A DNA stretch of 64,000 bases, from contig NZ_CP011382.1 in the NCBI RefSeq assembly GCF_000734895.2, positions 434,001 through 498,000 on the forward strand, in the 5' to 3' direction. The notes below the pieces were generated by a model. The model saw nothing but the letters and a program-made list of their open reading frames with translations, had not been told where the DNA came from and did no database searches. A program made the position numbers and the translations under genes. The stretch comes from Calothrix sp. 336/3. GTDB lineage: Bacteria > Cyanobacteriota > Cyanobacteriia > Cyanobacteriales > Nostocaceae. Shown here piece after piece: positions 1 to 9,398 of the stretch. How positions within the stretch are numbered: the first letter of the stretch is position 1; each line of letters opens with the position of its first letter.

Positions 1-873
1 CGAGAAGTTGTAGCGTTCAGCTTACGAGACAGCCTGATCTCTGTTTCTAGTATTCCTCGTTATATGTACTTGGACAAAATCAACCAAATCGGTGATGTGG
101 TTTTAGTTGACAACGAGGATGTGATTGAAGACTTAGACCCAGAAATGTACAGTAACTTAATGAACTGGGAAGTCATCACTGAAACAGGGGAAGTATTAGG
201 CAGGGTACGCGGTTTTAAATTCGATACGGAAAATGGTAAAATCTACTCGATTACCATTGCTTCCTTGGGATTACCACAAATTCCCGACCAGTTTTTAAGC
301 ACCTACGAACTCTCCATCGAAGAAATTGTCAGCACCGGACCAAATCGCCTGATAGTATTTGAAGGGGCAGAGGAACGAGTCACCCAATTGACAGTCGGTT
401 TTCTGGAACGTTTGGGTATTGGTAGAGCCCCCTGGGATAATGCTGATGAGGAGTATAGTTACACTCCCCGTTCTGTTGCACCAGCAAATCAGCTTCCTAG
501 TGGTGTACCCCTAGAACCACCCAAACAGAAAGTTCGCGCTCCCGAACCCGTAGCACGGGAAGAATGGGACGAAGATTACTATGAGGAAGAACGTCCCCGT
601 CGTCAAGTCATGGAAGCACGTTCCTACGAGTCGATTCGCTATGAAGAAGAAGACGAAGACGACAATTGGAGCGAAGCTAGTGGCAAGGATAAATATCAAA
701 AAGCTGCCAGTTATGAACCCCCCGCACCGAGTAAAAAATCCTACGGAGATGACTACGATGACTTTCAGGATGATTTAGATAAGGATGCGTGGGATGATGA
801 ACCAGCCAAACCTCTAAATATTCCTAAGAAAGTTAAAGAGAAGCAACCAGAATACGAAGAAGAAGGGTATTAG
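1..873 (+). CDS. PRC-barrel domain protein, 5' end outside window
   Basis: The reading frame is open from the first base, so the ATG at 64 is probably internal and the gene starts upstream. The visible 290 residues contain what look like two PRC-barrel-like beta segments: one at the left edge ending near IGDVVLVDNEDVIEDLD, and one at about residues 53-135 (TGEVLGRVRGFKFD followed by alternating beta strands). The last 130 residues are low-complexity, strongly acidic and proline/tyrosine-rich, so probably disordered. PRC barrels are small beta folds found in photosystem assembly and RNA-processing factors. Cyanobacterial proteins of this layout are usually annotated only as PRC-barrel proteins. 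No partner can be inferred because the next gene is on the other strand. The family call is fairly secure; the function is not known to me. Confidence 0.8.
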   Translation, partial: REVVAFSLRDSLISVSSIPRYMYLDKINQIGDVVLVDNEDVIEDLDPEMYSNLMNWEVITETGEVLGRVRGFKFDTENGKIYSITIASLGLPQIPDQFLSTYELSIEEIVSTGPNRLIVFEGAEERVTQLTVGFLERLGIGRAPWDNADEEYSYTPRSVAPANQLPSGVPLEPPKQKVRAPEPVAREEWDEDYYEEERPRRQVMEARSYESIRYEEEDEDDNWSEASGKDKYQKAASYEPPAPSKKSYGDDYDDFQDDLDKDAWDDEPAKPLNIPKKVKEKQPEYEEEGY

Positions 874-902
874 GAAGCATTAATTATCTAGTTACATATC
901 TC

Positions 903-934
903 AACCTCCTCAAAATTAGGGGAGGTTTTGTTTT
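903..934 (+). terminator. Rho-independent terminator of the PRC-barrel gene
   Basis: A perfect 7-bp stem (AACCTCC at 903-909, GGAGGTT at 921-927) encloses an 11-base loop and is followed by TTGTTTT. It starts 29 bases after the stop codon, as expected for an intrinsic terminator. Confidence 0.8.
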
Positions 935-1066
935 GGCAATCCAGCAAAGTGCTAGGTAATAACTGTAGGAATGAATTGAGCAAATTTTTCGATAAAAATA
1001 AATCAATGACACGCTTTATACATGATCAATTTGCCAAAGATTATCTCGAAGAGTTACTGACTAATT

Positions 1067-1477
1067 CTATTTCAACCGCATTCCTAAGATAATACCTAAC
1101 TGTACAGCAAGAATACCCAAAAAGGCGCTACCTGCCCAATAGAAAATAGCTGTGAATAAACTAGCATTTCTCCACAAATTCACACTATCAATACCGTAGG
1201 TAGAAAAGGTGGTATATGCGCCAAGAAAACCCGTAAAAATGATTAAGCTCAACTCCGGGGAAATCAGATTAACTTTCTGCACAAACACAGTGGTGAGAAA
1301 CCCCATGGCGAAGCAACCAGTAACATTAATAAAAAATGTGCCGTAGGGAAAACCCGTACCAAAGCGACTAGCAAACCACAGGGTAAGATAATAACGAGTC
1401 AAAGCACCAGCGATCGCCCCCAGAGAAACAGCGATCGCCCGACGAATTTCTGGATGTTGCACCATTCTCACAACCAA
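1067..1477 (-). CDS. crcB: Fluoride ion exporter CrcB/Fluc
   Basis: This 136-residue protein has four hydrophobic segments and the CrcB signatures [11 protein letters not shown] (about residues 46-56) and [15 protein letters not shown] (about 82-96). CrcB/Fluc proteins form dual-topology dimeric fluoride channels in the inner membrane and remove toxic fluoride. Some bacteria carry two crcB copies in tandem; only one is present here, which fits a homodimer. The first ATG is used; a second in-frame ATG four codons later is possible. I looked for a fluoride riboswitch in the 235 bases upstream and saw none. Confidence 0.9.
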   Translation of the reverse strand: MVVRMVQHPEIRRAIAVSLGAIAGALTRYYLTLWFASRFGTGFPYGTFFINVTGCFAMGFLTTVFVQKVNLISPELSLIIFTGFLGAYTTFSTYGIDSVNLWRNASLFTAIFYWAGSAFLGILAVQLGIILGMRLK

Positions 1478-1712
1478 AGATAATTCCCCATTTTACCTCT
1501 GAAGATAGATGCAAAAAGTAGCGGATACTCATATCAGTTCAACTCTGGAAAAAAGGCTTAAATTCTCAGGAAAATCCGCAAAATAGCTAATTATAAAGTA
1601 GGGAAACCGTACTGGATGAGAGAAAAATTTCTACCTGATATTTCTATTCCTAGATAGATAAAATCAGGGTAATCCTTAACATACCAGAGAATTTACAAAA
1701 ATTATTACTTCC

Positions 1713-2600
1713 ATGGGAAATCAATTCAAAACCCTAGTTTTACTTGCTGTCCTCAGTGCCATTTTAATTAGTATTAGTTATGCGGTAATTGGTGGTACCA
1801 CAGGTATTATCGTCGGCGTTGGTTTAGCAGCAGTCACTAATTTATTATCTTGGTATCAATCAGATAAAATTGCCTTGGCAGCATACCAAGCTCAACCAGT
1901 GTCTGCCCAAGAAGCACCAGGACTTTATCAAATGGTAGAACGACTGGCAAGACGAGCAAATTTACCTATGCCTGGGGTATATATTGTACCTAGTCAAGCA
2001 GCAAATGCCTTTGCCACTGGGCGCGATCCCGAACACGCAGCAGTTGCCGTCACAGAAGGTATTTTAAATATTTTACCCGCCGATGAGTTAGAGGCAGTCA
2101 TTGCCCATGAACTTACCCACGTTGCCAACCGTGACACCCTAACTCAAGCAGTTGCCGCTACCATTGCCGGAGCCATATCTTTCCTCGCGCAAATGGTAAG
2201 TTACAGCGCTTGGATGACAACTGGTTCCCGCGATAGAGCTACGCTCCGCCTGGAAGGCGATCGCCAAAACGCCAATCCCCTAGGTATACTCCTGACAGTT
2301 ATACTCGCTCCCATCTCTGCGACTATCATTCAATTAGCCATTTCCCGTACCCGTGAATTTGCGGCAGATGCAGGAGCAGCCAAACTCACAGCGAATCCTC
2401 GCGCTTTAGCCAAAGCACTCCAAAGGTTAGAAGCTAACGCCCGAAATATACCCATGCAGGCAAATCCAGCCTTTGAACCCCTGTTAATTACTAACGCTGC
2501 CACAGGGCAATTCCTCGGCAATTTGTTCTCTTCTCACCCATCTACAGAAGCACGGGTGGCAGCATTGTTGAAAATAGAAGAACAACTAATTACAAATTAG
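1713..2600 (+). CDS. htpX: M48 family zinc metalloprotease, HtpX type
   Basis: This 295-residue membrane protease has two N-terminal hydrophobic segments (about 7-45), the zinc-binding helix AHELTHV (His132, Glu133, His136) and the downstream glutamate ligand in REFAADAG (Glu215). HtpX proteins sit in the plasma membrane and degrade misfolded membrane proteins with FtsH. The start ATG at 1713 directly precedes the first transmembrane helix. Between the zinc helix and the second hydrophobic pair, codons around 2230-2270 contain a repeat-like insert (SRDRATLRLEGDRQ) that shares a 16-mer with non-coding DNA at 27097. The gene converges with the histidine kinase, with only 11 bases between the stop codons. 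Confidence 0.9.
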   Translation: MGNQFKTLVLLAVLSAILISISYAVIGGTTGIIVGVGLAAVTNLLSWYQSDKIALAAYQAQPVSAQEAPGLYQMVERLARRANLPMPGVYIVPSQAANAFATGRDPEHAAVAVTEGILNILPADELEAVIAHELTHVANRDTLTQAVAATIAGAISFLAQMVSYSAWMTTGSRDRATLRLEGDRQNANPLGILLTVILAPISATIIQLAISRTREFAADAGAAKLTANPRALAKALQRLEANARNIPMQANPAFEPLLITNAATGQFLGNLFSSHPSTEARVAALLKIEEQLITN

Positions 2601-2611
2601 TGATTGACTGT

Positions 2612-4348
2612 CTACAAATTGGAATTAGGAATCTCAATAATAAACTCAGTGTATTTGCCAACTTCTGACTCCACACTGAGTTTACCACCATGCCTATTCT
2701 CGATGATTTCTTGAGCAATCGAAAGTCCTAAACCTGTACCTTTGCCAACATTTTTAGTTGTAAATAAATGGTCAAAAATTCGTGTTTTTATCTCATCCGG
2801 AATACCTGCACCATTATCACGAATTTTGATGGTAAAGAATTGATTATCCCCACTCATTGCCGTAGTAATTGTAATCACATTCGGATGGCTTTTGATATCA
2901 GCATAGGAGCGCCCCTGGTTCGCTTCATCAAAAGTATCAATGGCGTTAGCAATCAGATTCATAAATACTTGGTTGAGTTGCCCCAGAAAACATTCTACCC
3001 GATTGACAGAACTGTAATTTTTGACAATTTCAATCTGAGGGCGATGTTCATTAGCTTTCAGACGATGCTGGAGAATCATTAAAGTACTGTCAATCCCCTC
3101 ATGAATATTGACTGCAACTTTGGAGTCGGTATCACTACGAGAGAAAGTTCGTAGGGAAGTGCTGATATTTTTAATGCGATCGCAACCAACTTGCATCGAA
3201 TCAACCATCTTGGGCAAATCTGCCAAAATGTAATCTAAATCAATATCTTCCGCATGCTCGGCAATCTCGGATTCTGACTTACCCTCTTGGTATAGCTGCA
3301 AATGTTCCAAAATATCTTGTAAGTTTTGTTTGATTTCCTTGAGGTTGCCAGAAATAAAGCCAATGGGATTATTAATTTCGTGAGCAACACCCGCTACTAA
3401 GTTACCCAAGGCAGACATTTTTTCATTTTGAATTACCTGAATTTGGCTTTGTTGTAAATCTTGTAGCGCTTTTCTTAAATCACCCTCAGCTTGGATACGT
3501 CTGATACACAAGGAAATTTCACTAGATACTAAAAAAAGAGTGTGTAAAACTTGTTCTGATAACTTTTGTCGGGAAAACATAGCAATCACACCCACCAATT
3601 GCTCACCCACAATCAGAGGATAACCAGCAAAAGCCATCATCCCCTCACGTTTTGCCCATTCTTTATCACCAACACGGGGATCGCTTAAAACATCATTCGT
3701 CAGGTGTGGTTCTTTTTCTTCAGCAATCAAGCCAATCTTAAATTTACCCACAGGCACACAGCGATGGGGTCCATCGATATGAGTATACATCCCCGCACTA
3801 GCTTTTAATTCCAAGACATTTTCCTGGGGATTTAACAGCCAAATCCTTGCAAAAGCCGCATTTAGGTATTGAACGACAACTTCTGTAAACTCTTGTAACG
3901 TTTTGGATAAATTCTCAGCACGGGAAGAAATATTACTGATAGCTGCTCGAAATGCCAATATATTTGTCTGCTCTGTCAGTAAATAGGAGTCAGCAATCAC
4001 CTCGGCGTGCATCTGAGCGTTTCTTACCATCTCTCCATGGGTAAGTATGGGATTTGTTTGGGGTGATGGGGGATAAACGCCAATATTCATGTTATCCCAG
4101 GGAATTTCGTTGGGAGTGATGCTTCCTAAGACAAGAGGTTTTTCGAGGTTAGAATCATCAATCCAATTTCTACACTTGCCCACCATTCCCAGACTACTGG
4201 GGGTAGTATAGTCAAAAACTTGCGGCAGTTCCATCGCCATTGTTGGGAACACAATTTCCCCCACCCCTTGATATAATCGCCTGCGAGCAGCATTATGGGG
4301 TTTTGTACATACCCTCAAAGTCGGTAAATCTAAAGAAATGTTTACCAT
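2612..4348 (-). CDS. Sensor histidine kinase with GAF domain
   Basis: This 578-residue protein has no transmembrane segment. Residues 1-110 match nothing I recognise. About 145-295 look like a GAF sensor domain ([20 protein letters not shown] through [12 protein letters not shown]). A short coiled coil follows, then the HisKA helix [11 protein letters not shown] with phospho-accepting His323. The ATPase domain shows NAIDT (N box), DNGAGIP (G1) and [13 protein letters not shown] (G2). It is a soluble two-component kinase that autophosphorylates His323 and should pass phosphate to a response regulator. No regulator gene is adjacent, so it is an orphan here. The signal sensed by the GAF domain is unknown. 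Confidence 0.9.
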   Translation of the reverse strand: MVNISLDLPTLRVCTKPHNAARRRLYQGVGEIVFPTMAMELPQVFDYTTPSSLGMVGKCRNWIDDSNLEKPLVLGSITPNEIPWDNMNIGVYPPSPQTNPILTHGEMVRNAQMHAEVIADSYLLTEQTNILAFRAAISNISSRAENLSKTLQEFTEVVVQYLNAAFARIWLLNPQENVLELKASAGMYTHIDGPHRCVPVGKFKIGLIAEEKEPHLTNDVLSDPRVGDKEWAKREGMMAFAGYPLIVGEQLVGVIAMFSRQKLSEQVLHTLFLVSSEISLCIRRIQAEGDLRKALQDLQQSQIQVIQNEKMSALGNLVAGVAHEINNPIGFISGNLKEIKQNLQDILEHLQLYQEGKSESEIAEHAEDIDLDYILADLPKMVDSMQVGCDRIKNISTSLRTFSRSDTDSKVAVNIHEGIDSTLMILQHRLKANEHRPQIEIVKNYSSVNRVECFLGQLNQVFMNLIANAIDTFDEANQGRSYADIKSHPNVITITTAMSGDNQFFTIKIRDNGAGIPDEIKTRIFDHLFTTKNVGKGTGLGLSIAQEIIENRHGGKLSVESEVGKYTEFIIEIPNSNL

Positions 4349-4717
4349 CCAACTTTCCTGAATTTTTTACATACCATATAGATATAGATTTCCCTTTTTT
4401 CAGGAGAATATTTGCAATTTGCCAGTAGAAACTGGAATTTTGCGAAAAATGGCAGATAAATCTCCCGAAAATGGCTAGAAAGTCCCCACCAGAAAGGTTA
4501 GGAGATTTTCTCATGCTGAAAACAAAAAATTTTCCCCTTAGCTTAAATCTCTTTTCTTAAAAAGGAATGGGAATAGGAGCAGCTGATGCTAGATAATGAA
4601 AAAGCTTTAACCCCTAAAGAATAAAGTAGAGAAACTGTTCAGACTTGAGCTTTGATACTTTATCCTTGAAAAGGCTTATATTTGTAAATCTAGCGCGAAG
4701 AATCAGAACTAGTACCT
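4349..4717. other. Intergenic spacer between divergent kinase and aspS
   Basis: This AT-rich stretch separates divergent genes and must carry both promoters. Short reading frames occur, for example 4293-4514 on the minus strand, but they overlap the kinase start and have no recognisable features. I see no repeat or RNA gene. Confidence 0.5.
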
Positions 4718-6505
4718 ATGCGAACTCACTATTGCGGCGAACTCCGCTCCTCACACATTGGAGAAACTGTCACCTTATACGGATGGGTAGACCGTCGCCG
4801 CGATCATGGGGGCGTGATATTCTTAGATTTGCGCGATCGCTCTGGCACAGTGCAAATTGTCAGCGATCCCCAACGCACACCAGATTCCTACGAAGAGGCA
4901 AACGCCCTCCGCAATGAGTATGTTGTGGAAATTACAGGTAGAGTCACCCAACGCCCGGAAGAATCCCTAAATAGCCGTATTCCTACCGGGGAAGTAGAAA
5001 TCTACGCAGATAAAATTACACTGTTAAATGCGGTGCGCAAGCAGTTACCTTTCCAAGTATCCTCGGCAGATACGGAACCTGTACGGGAAGAGCTGCGCTT
5101 AAAATATCGTTACCTAGATTTGCGGCGCGATCGCATGGCGAAGAACCTCCAACTGCGCCACCAAGTCGTCAAATCCATCCGCCGCTACCTGGAAGATGTG
5201 GAAGGATTTATGGAAGTGGAAACCCCCTTCCTCACCCGCTCTACCCCCGAAGGAGCCAGAGACTATATCCTTCCCAGTCGCGTCAACCCCGGTGAATGGT
5301 TTGCCCTACCCCAATCACCCCAACTATTCAAGCAGTTACTCATGGTTTCTGGATGTGATAGATACTACCAGGTAGCTCGGTGTTTTCGCGACGAAGATTT
5401 ACGAGCAGACAGACAACCAGAATTCACCCAATTAGACATGGAGATGAGTTTCATGTCCTTGGAAGAAATCATCGAACTGAATGAAAAGCTCGTCTGTCAT
5501 ATTTTCCAAAATATCAAGGGTATAGAAGTATCACGTCCTTTCCCCCGCCTTACCTACGCCGAAGCCATGGCACGGTATGGCAGCGATAAGCCAGATACCC
5601 GTTATGGTTTAGAACTGGTAGATGTTTCCGATATCCTCAAAGATAGTGGTTTCAAAGTCTTTAACGAGGCGATCGCCAAGGGGGGAATCGTCAAAATCCT
5701 CCCCATTCCTCACGGCAATGATGCCATTTCCAACGTCCGCATCAAACCGGGTGGAGATATCTTCAAAGAGGCAAGTGAGGCTGGAGCTAAGGGATTGGCT
5801 TACATCCGGGTACGGGAAAATGGCGAAATCGACACCATCGGCGCAATTAAAGATAACCTGACACCGGAACAAAAACAGGAAATTCTCCAACGCACCAACG
5901 CCCAACCTGGACATTTACTCCTCTTTGGCGCAGGAGACGGGGCAACTGTCAATAAGACCTTGGATAGATTACGCCAATATACAGCCAGGGAATTCAATTT
6001 AATTGATAGCCAGAAAATTAACCTGTTGTGGGTAGTAGACTTCCCCATGTTTGAGTGGAACCCAGGGGAGAAACGTCTAGAAGCTCTGCACCACCCCTTC
6101 ACCGCACCCCACCCCGATGATTTAGACGACCTGAAAACCGCCAGAGCGCAAGCCTATGACCTAGTATTGAATGGGTTAGAAGTGGGAGGTGGTAGTCGGC
6201 GGATTTACCAACGGGAAATTCAAGAACAGGTATTTGAGGCGATCGGTTTATCCCCCGAAGAAGCACAAAATAAATTTGGGTTCCTCCTGGAAGCTTTTGA
6301 ATACGGTACACCCCCCCACGGTGGAATTGCCTACGGTTTAGATAGGTTGGTGATGCTGCTCACAGGTGAAGAATCGATTCGAGATGTCATTGCCTTCCCC
6401 AAGACGCAACAAGCACGCTGTTTGCTTACCGATGCACCCTCCAGTGTGGATGACAAACAGTTGAAGGAATTACAGGTTGCTTCCACCTTTAAACCGAAAG
6501 TTTAG
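4718..6505 (+). CDS. aspS: Aspartate--tRNA ligase
   Basis: This 595-residue class II synthetase is full length for the bacterial type. It begins [20 protein letters not shown] with the anticodon-binding OB fold (about 1-105). The catalytic core starts at [10 protein letters not shown], with motif 2 in [24 protein letters not shown]-like insertion lies at about 300-420, and motif 3 is in [15 protein letters not shown] near the C-terminus. It charges tRNA-Asp in the cytoplasm. The gene stands alone, preceded by a 369-base spacer and followed by a hairpin at 6537. Confidence 0.97.
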   Translation: MRTHYCGELRSSHIGETVTLYGWVDRRRDHGGVIFLDLRDRSGTVQIVSDPQRTPDSYEEANALRNEYVVEITGRVTQRPEESLNSRIPTGEVEIYADKITLLNAVRKQLPFQVSSADTEPVREELRLKYRYLDLRRDRMAKNLQLRHQVVKSIRRYLEDVEGFMEVETPFLTRSTPEGARDYILPSRVNPGEWFALPQSPQLFKQLLMVSGCDRYYQVARCFRDEDLRADRQPEFTQLDMEMSFMSLEEIIELNEKLVCHIFQNIKGIEVSRPFPRLTYAEAMARYGSDKPDTRYGLELVDVSDILKDSGFKVFNEAIAKGGIVKILPIPHGNDAISNVRIKPGGDIFKEASEAGAKGLAYIRVRENGEIDTIGAIKDNLTPEQKQEILQRTNAQPGHLLLFGAGDGATVNKTLDRLRQYTAREFNLIDSQKINLLWVVDFPMFEWNPGEKRLEALHHPFTAPHPDDLDDLKTARAQAYDLVLNGLEVGGGSRRIYQREIQEQVFEAIGLSPEEAQNKFGFLLEAFEYGTPPHGGIAYGLDRLVMLLTGEESIRDVIAFPKTQQARCLLTDAPSSVDDKQLKELQVASTFKPKV

Positions 6506-6536
6506 TTATAGGGTGACTGTATTTGATTTTTGGGCG

Positions 6537-6563
6537 TTGCATAGTGAGGTTTCTGCTATGCAA
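6537..6563. other. Perfect hairpin downstream of aspS
   Basis: TTGCATAG (6537-6544) pairs exactly with CTATGCAA (6556-6563), leaving an 11-base loop, 31 bases after the aspS stop. No T-run follows, so it may stabilise the mRNA end rather than terminate transcription. Confidence 0.45.
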
Positions 6564-6712
6564 TGCTCATAATGCAGTTCTACTAAGATAAGAAAAAATG
6601 GGCGTTACTGAATCGGAGTATGAATTTGAATTTTTGCCATGATTGAACAATGATTATTTGTGTCTTTGCGCCTCTGAGTGAGACACATTCATACTTTCAA
6701 TCAGCAACGCCG

Positions 6713-6913
6713 TTAAATTACTAAGACACTTAAGTCTGCGTTGCTTAAATGTGCTCCAGTGAAATCAACGTCACTCAAATTAGCTTTTAAGTGAGCAATC
6801 GGATGTTTGGTAATAACATCAACCTAGCTCTGACGAGGGTTATGCTCCAGGTTTGAAATAGTCAAGCAGGCGATCGCTGTTACTAAACCTAGAAAAATTT
6901 GAGAGATTTTCAT
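6713..6913 (-). pseudogene. Degraded pentapeptide-repeat protein gene
   Basis: Read on the minus strand from ATG at 6913, the first 30 codons give a signal-peptide-like start (MKISQIFLGLVTAIACL) ending NPRQS followed by TAG. The same frame then continues VDVITKHPIAHLKANLSD and on to VDFTGAHLSNADLS before TAA at 6713. ANLSDVDFTGAHLSNADL is the A(D/N)LXX pentapeptide-repeat pattern. Cyanobacteria have many small secreted proteins with a signal peptide followed by such repeats. One in-frame stop therefore separates the two halves. The repeat array is also very short and its usual Cys-containing entry is missing, so I call it a decaying remnant, not a readthrough gene. Confidence 0.6.
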
Positions 6914-6939
6914 ATACTTTTATTAGTATTGCTGAGGAA

Positions 6940-7248
6940 TTAAGAATATATTTTTTGTTTTAACCAATCGGCGATCGCCTGATTCACTGGCTCTACACAT
7001 TCTGCCATAACTAGATGTCCGGCATTGGCAAAATGTAAATGAGTCGCGTTTATGAAGTGACTTGCTAACTCGTGTCCCATTTTTTGGGTAAACATGGCGT
7101 CTTTTCCCGCAGTAATGACTAAAATTGGAATATATAAATTCTTGGGTAATGGATGACGGACAAAAAAGTTATATTCCCAAAAAATCTCTAAAGCTTTGTA
7201 AGTATCAAAATCAGTTGGTACTGGGTTTTCGATAAAAAACTGCTCCAT
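6940..7248 (-). pseudogene. C-terminal fragment of an alpha/beta hydrolase
   Basis: The 102 codons from ATG 7248 match the end of an alpha/beta-hydrolase fold: a lid region (FDTYKALEIFWEYNFFVRH), the beta strand with the acid residue (ILVITAGKDAMFT) and the catalytic-His loop (HLHFANAGHLVMAE). The nucleophile elbow (GxSxG) and N-terminal half, normally about 180 residues, are absent. Upstream in the same frame the homologous-looking sequence continues only for FNNFLSSSYRHSV before a stop, so the gene is 5'-truncated. It could still be translated, but a hydrolase without its nucleophile is not expected to be active. Confidence 0.65.
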
Positions 7249-7449
7249 AACGCTGTGACGGTAAGAACTGGAAAGGAAGTTATTAAAGACTCTTTAATAT
7301 AGCTTTTATCACTTTGATGAGATACTAAATCACCACTCCCCATAGACACGGAGCCGCTTATTGCAGAGTAACCTCTCCCTTCAACCAACTTAGAGCATCG
7401 GTTGGTAAATTTTCCCATATCCAAGGGTTGAAACTTGATTATTGCTAAT

Positions 7450-7914
7450 TTATTTCCCTTTGGGGATTTTCTGAGATTCCCAGAAATGACGTAGTAAATA
7501 GATAAAAACTGTAACATTGAGTATTAATATTACCAGCTTTAATGGTGTAATTCCTTGAATTAATTCAAATATTTCTACTGGAATAGTCATGCCAACTATT
7601 ACTAAAACAAAAATTATTGCCCATCGTTGCTCATACCACAAACCAATCGCTTCAATGGCATTGACAACTGCATATATGGCAAATCCTATATCACTTAATT
7701 TCAGGGTTTTAGGATTGATGTTAATTAACGTATGGAGAAAAAATTCTACAAGTGGCAATTTACTCTCTAACAGATAAGATGATGAAAATTCAGCCAATTT
7801 GTCATGATTTTTTAACGCTAGTAGTAAAGCAATAGAAGTGACAGCTAGTAAGGAGGCTGTAAAAATTTTGTAAATAATAATTGCTAATAAAGCACGATTA
7901 CGCTTGATTTTCAT
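7450..7914 (-). CDS. DUF2127 family membrane protein
   Basis: This 154-residue protein has about four transmembrane segments (roughly residues 8-32, 75-92, 98-118 and 128-147) and the charged stretches typical of DUF2127, including VVNAIEAIGLWYEQRWA. The family has no established biochemical role. It starts at ATG 7914 after an AT-rich spacer and is followed on the same strand by the truncated hydrolase, so the two may share a transcript. The family assignment comes from pattern recognition and I am fairly sure of it. The function is unknown. Confidence 0.75.
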   Translation of the reverse strand: MKIKRNRALLAIIIYKIFTASLLAVTSIALLLALKNHDKLAEFSSSYLLESKLPLVEFFLHTLININPKTLKLSDIGFAIYAVVNAIEAIGLWYEQRWAIIFVLVIVGMTIPVEIFELIQGITPLKLVILILNVTVFIYLLRHFWESQKIPKGK

Positions 7915-8006
7915 CGCATAAATTACTATTTATTGTAGATAATCTACCAAGTCACAGAACATTTCTCAGCCTAAAAATTAGACTTGTATAAGTGATTAAT
8001 TATTAA

Positions 8007-8750
8007 TTATTTTGACATATAGGTGATGCGAAGACTCTGTATAAGCAGCAGTAAAGACATAATTGCCATGAAACCACCCCAAAACCAGTAGGGTAAAAAT
8101 AATTGTTGTTGAATCTGGGCTGTATCAGAAAGTCCGAGGGAACCAGCACTATAACTAAACAAATAATTTAATTGATGGTAGGTGCTAACACAAGCTTGTA
8201 CACCTAGAAATTGCACAGTAAAATTTTTTAACCAGTTACTACCTTTAAAAGCAATAGCTAAAATGGCTATACCCAATAAGGGTATTAATATTAAACCTAA
8301 TAAAGAACGCACCCAGATAATCACGGAAAGCAGGAGTAAACTCCCTAATATCTTTAAACTCAAATTTGCTGCTCTGTGACTACGAGAAGCCACAATCAAA
8401 GTTGCACCAGCGATGGGTGGTCCCATGGGACCTGCTGCGGCAATTAAAGCACGGCGAATGGGGTCGAAGGAATAGGGAATCGCATATCTGGCAAATCCAG
8501 AACCATCTGCAAAAATCTGCAATTGGTCAAATCTTCCGCCTAATACTTGTGCTGTTAATCCATGACTCATTTCGTGAAACCAGGTTGCCAGAATTGTGAA
8601 GGGGTATAGAATGTAATTCCCCCAGGGAATTTGCCAAAGTACAGCAGTGGCGATCGCCGCTACAATTAACCAAGTCAAACTCTGGGAGCGATCGCCTAGA
8701 TTAAGTTGACGAATAGCAGCAAATTCTTCTTTATTTCCTGGTTCTTGCAT
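8007..8750 (-). CDS. M50 family membrane metallopeptidase (putative)
   Basis: This 247-residue multi-pass protein carries the zinc motif HEMSH within TWFHEMSHGLTAQVLGG (about residues 62-78), placed in a hydrophobic segment as in site-2-protease-like M50 enzymes. About six hydrophobic segments follow, with a GPMGPPIAGA turn near residue 110. Proteins of this type (the M50B-like group) are annotated as membrane metallopeptidases, but most have no known substrate. The N-terminal 25 residues are soluble and charged. Expression alone or with the downstream DUF2127 gene is possible, though a 92-base gap separates them. Confidence 0.75.
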   Translation of the reverse strand: MQEPGNKEEFAAIRQLNLGDRSQSLTWLIVAAIATAVLWQIPWGNYILYPFTILATWFHEMSHGLTAQVLGGRFDQLQIFADGSGFARYAIPYSFDPIRRALIAAAGPMGPPIAGATLIVASRSHRAANLSLKILGSLLLLSVIIWVRSLLGLILIPLLGIAILAIAFKGSNWLKNFTVQFLGVQACVSTYHQLNYLFSYSAGSLGLSDTAQIQQQLFLPYWFWGGFMAIMSLLLLIQSLRITYMSK

Positions 8751-8811
8751 GAGTCACTTTCCTGAAACTACCCCAACAAAGAATTTTGACCTTTTCCCAT
8801 CCTAGCGAGAC

Positions 8812-9186
8812 TCACTGAAATTGTGTAGCCATGGGGTAATCATCTAGTAGTGTTGTTGTAGAAGTCATTTCATGATAAGTAGTTTCTCCCAAATTAATTT
8901 GAATTTGTGGACCAGAACGAGCTAAACGAAAAATCACACCATCAGTAATTGGTATTTTTTCAATGGCTTTACCATCAACGTAAGTTCCATTAGCTCCAAA
9001 ACTGACAACGTGCCAAATCTCTTGGATACGTCGCACTTCTACATGACGACGGGAGACTACAGCACTATATAAAACGACATCGTTATCTATTGCCCTACCA
9101 ATGCGAATAACTGACTCATCATCCGCAAAAGTCCAGCTTTGTGCTGGAATGGGTTGTAATGGGTGCAGCAGAGTAAGTGTAATCAC
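8812..9186 (-). CDS. FHA domain protein
   Basis: This 124-residue protein is essentially one forkhead-associated domain. It shows VIRIGRAIDNDVVLYSAVVS then RRHVEVRR, and the conserved GANGTYVDGKAI. FHA domains bind phosphothreonine peptides and usually read out Ser/Thr kinase signalling. The conserved Arg, Ser, His and Asn positions are all present, so binding should be intact. A second FHA protein lies upstream on the same strand (9399-10289), so the two may work together, but no kinase gene is adjacent. Confidence 0.85.
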   Translation of the reverse strand: MITLTLLHPLQPIPAQSWTFADDESVIRIGRAIDNDVVLYSAVVSRRHVEVRRIQEIWHVVSFGANGTYVDGKAIEKIPITDGVIFRLARSGPQIQINLGETTYHEMTSTTTLLDDYPMATQFQ

Positions 9187-9398
9187 GCTCTATGCTTGTA
9201 TAAAATCTCCTCCACTATAACTCATAGGATTTTAATTGGTATTCAGGGAGAAAGCTGGCTTCCGCCATAAGTTTGGACTAGTACAACTGGCGCTGAGTTT
9301 TATCAAAGTCCGAACGGGAGCAGGGAGAAGAAAGAGTTGCCAATCTTTTCCCCATTACACGTTCGACTTACCTCACGGCAAGCATTCCCCATCCCTAA

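Noticed and set aside
1478-1712. Possible fluoride riboswitch ahead of crcB
   Set aside because: I could not find the conserved pseudoknot pattern in this spacer.
4293-4514. 73-codon minus frame upstream of the histidine kinase
   Set aside because: It overlaps the kinase start in another frame and shows no protein-like pattern.
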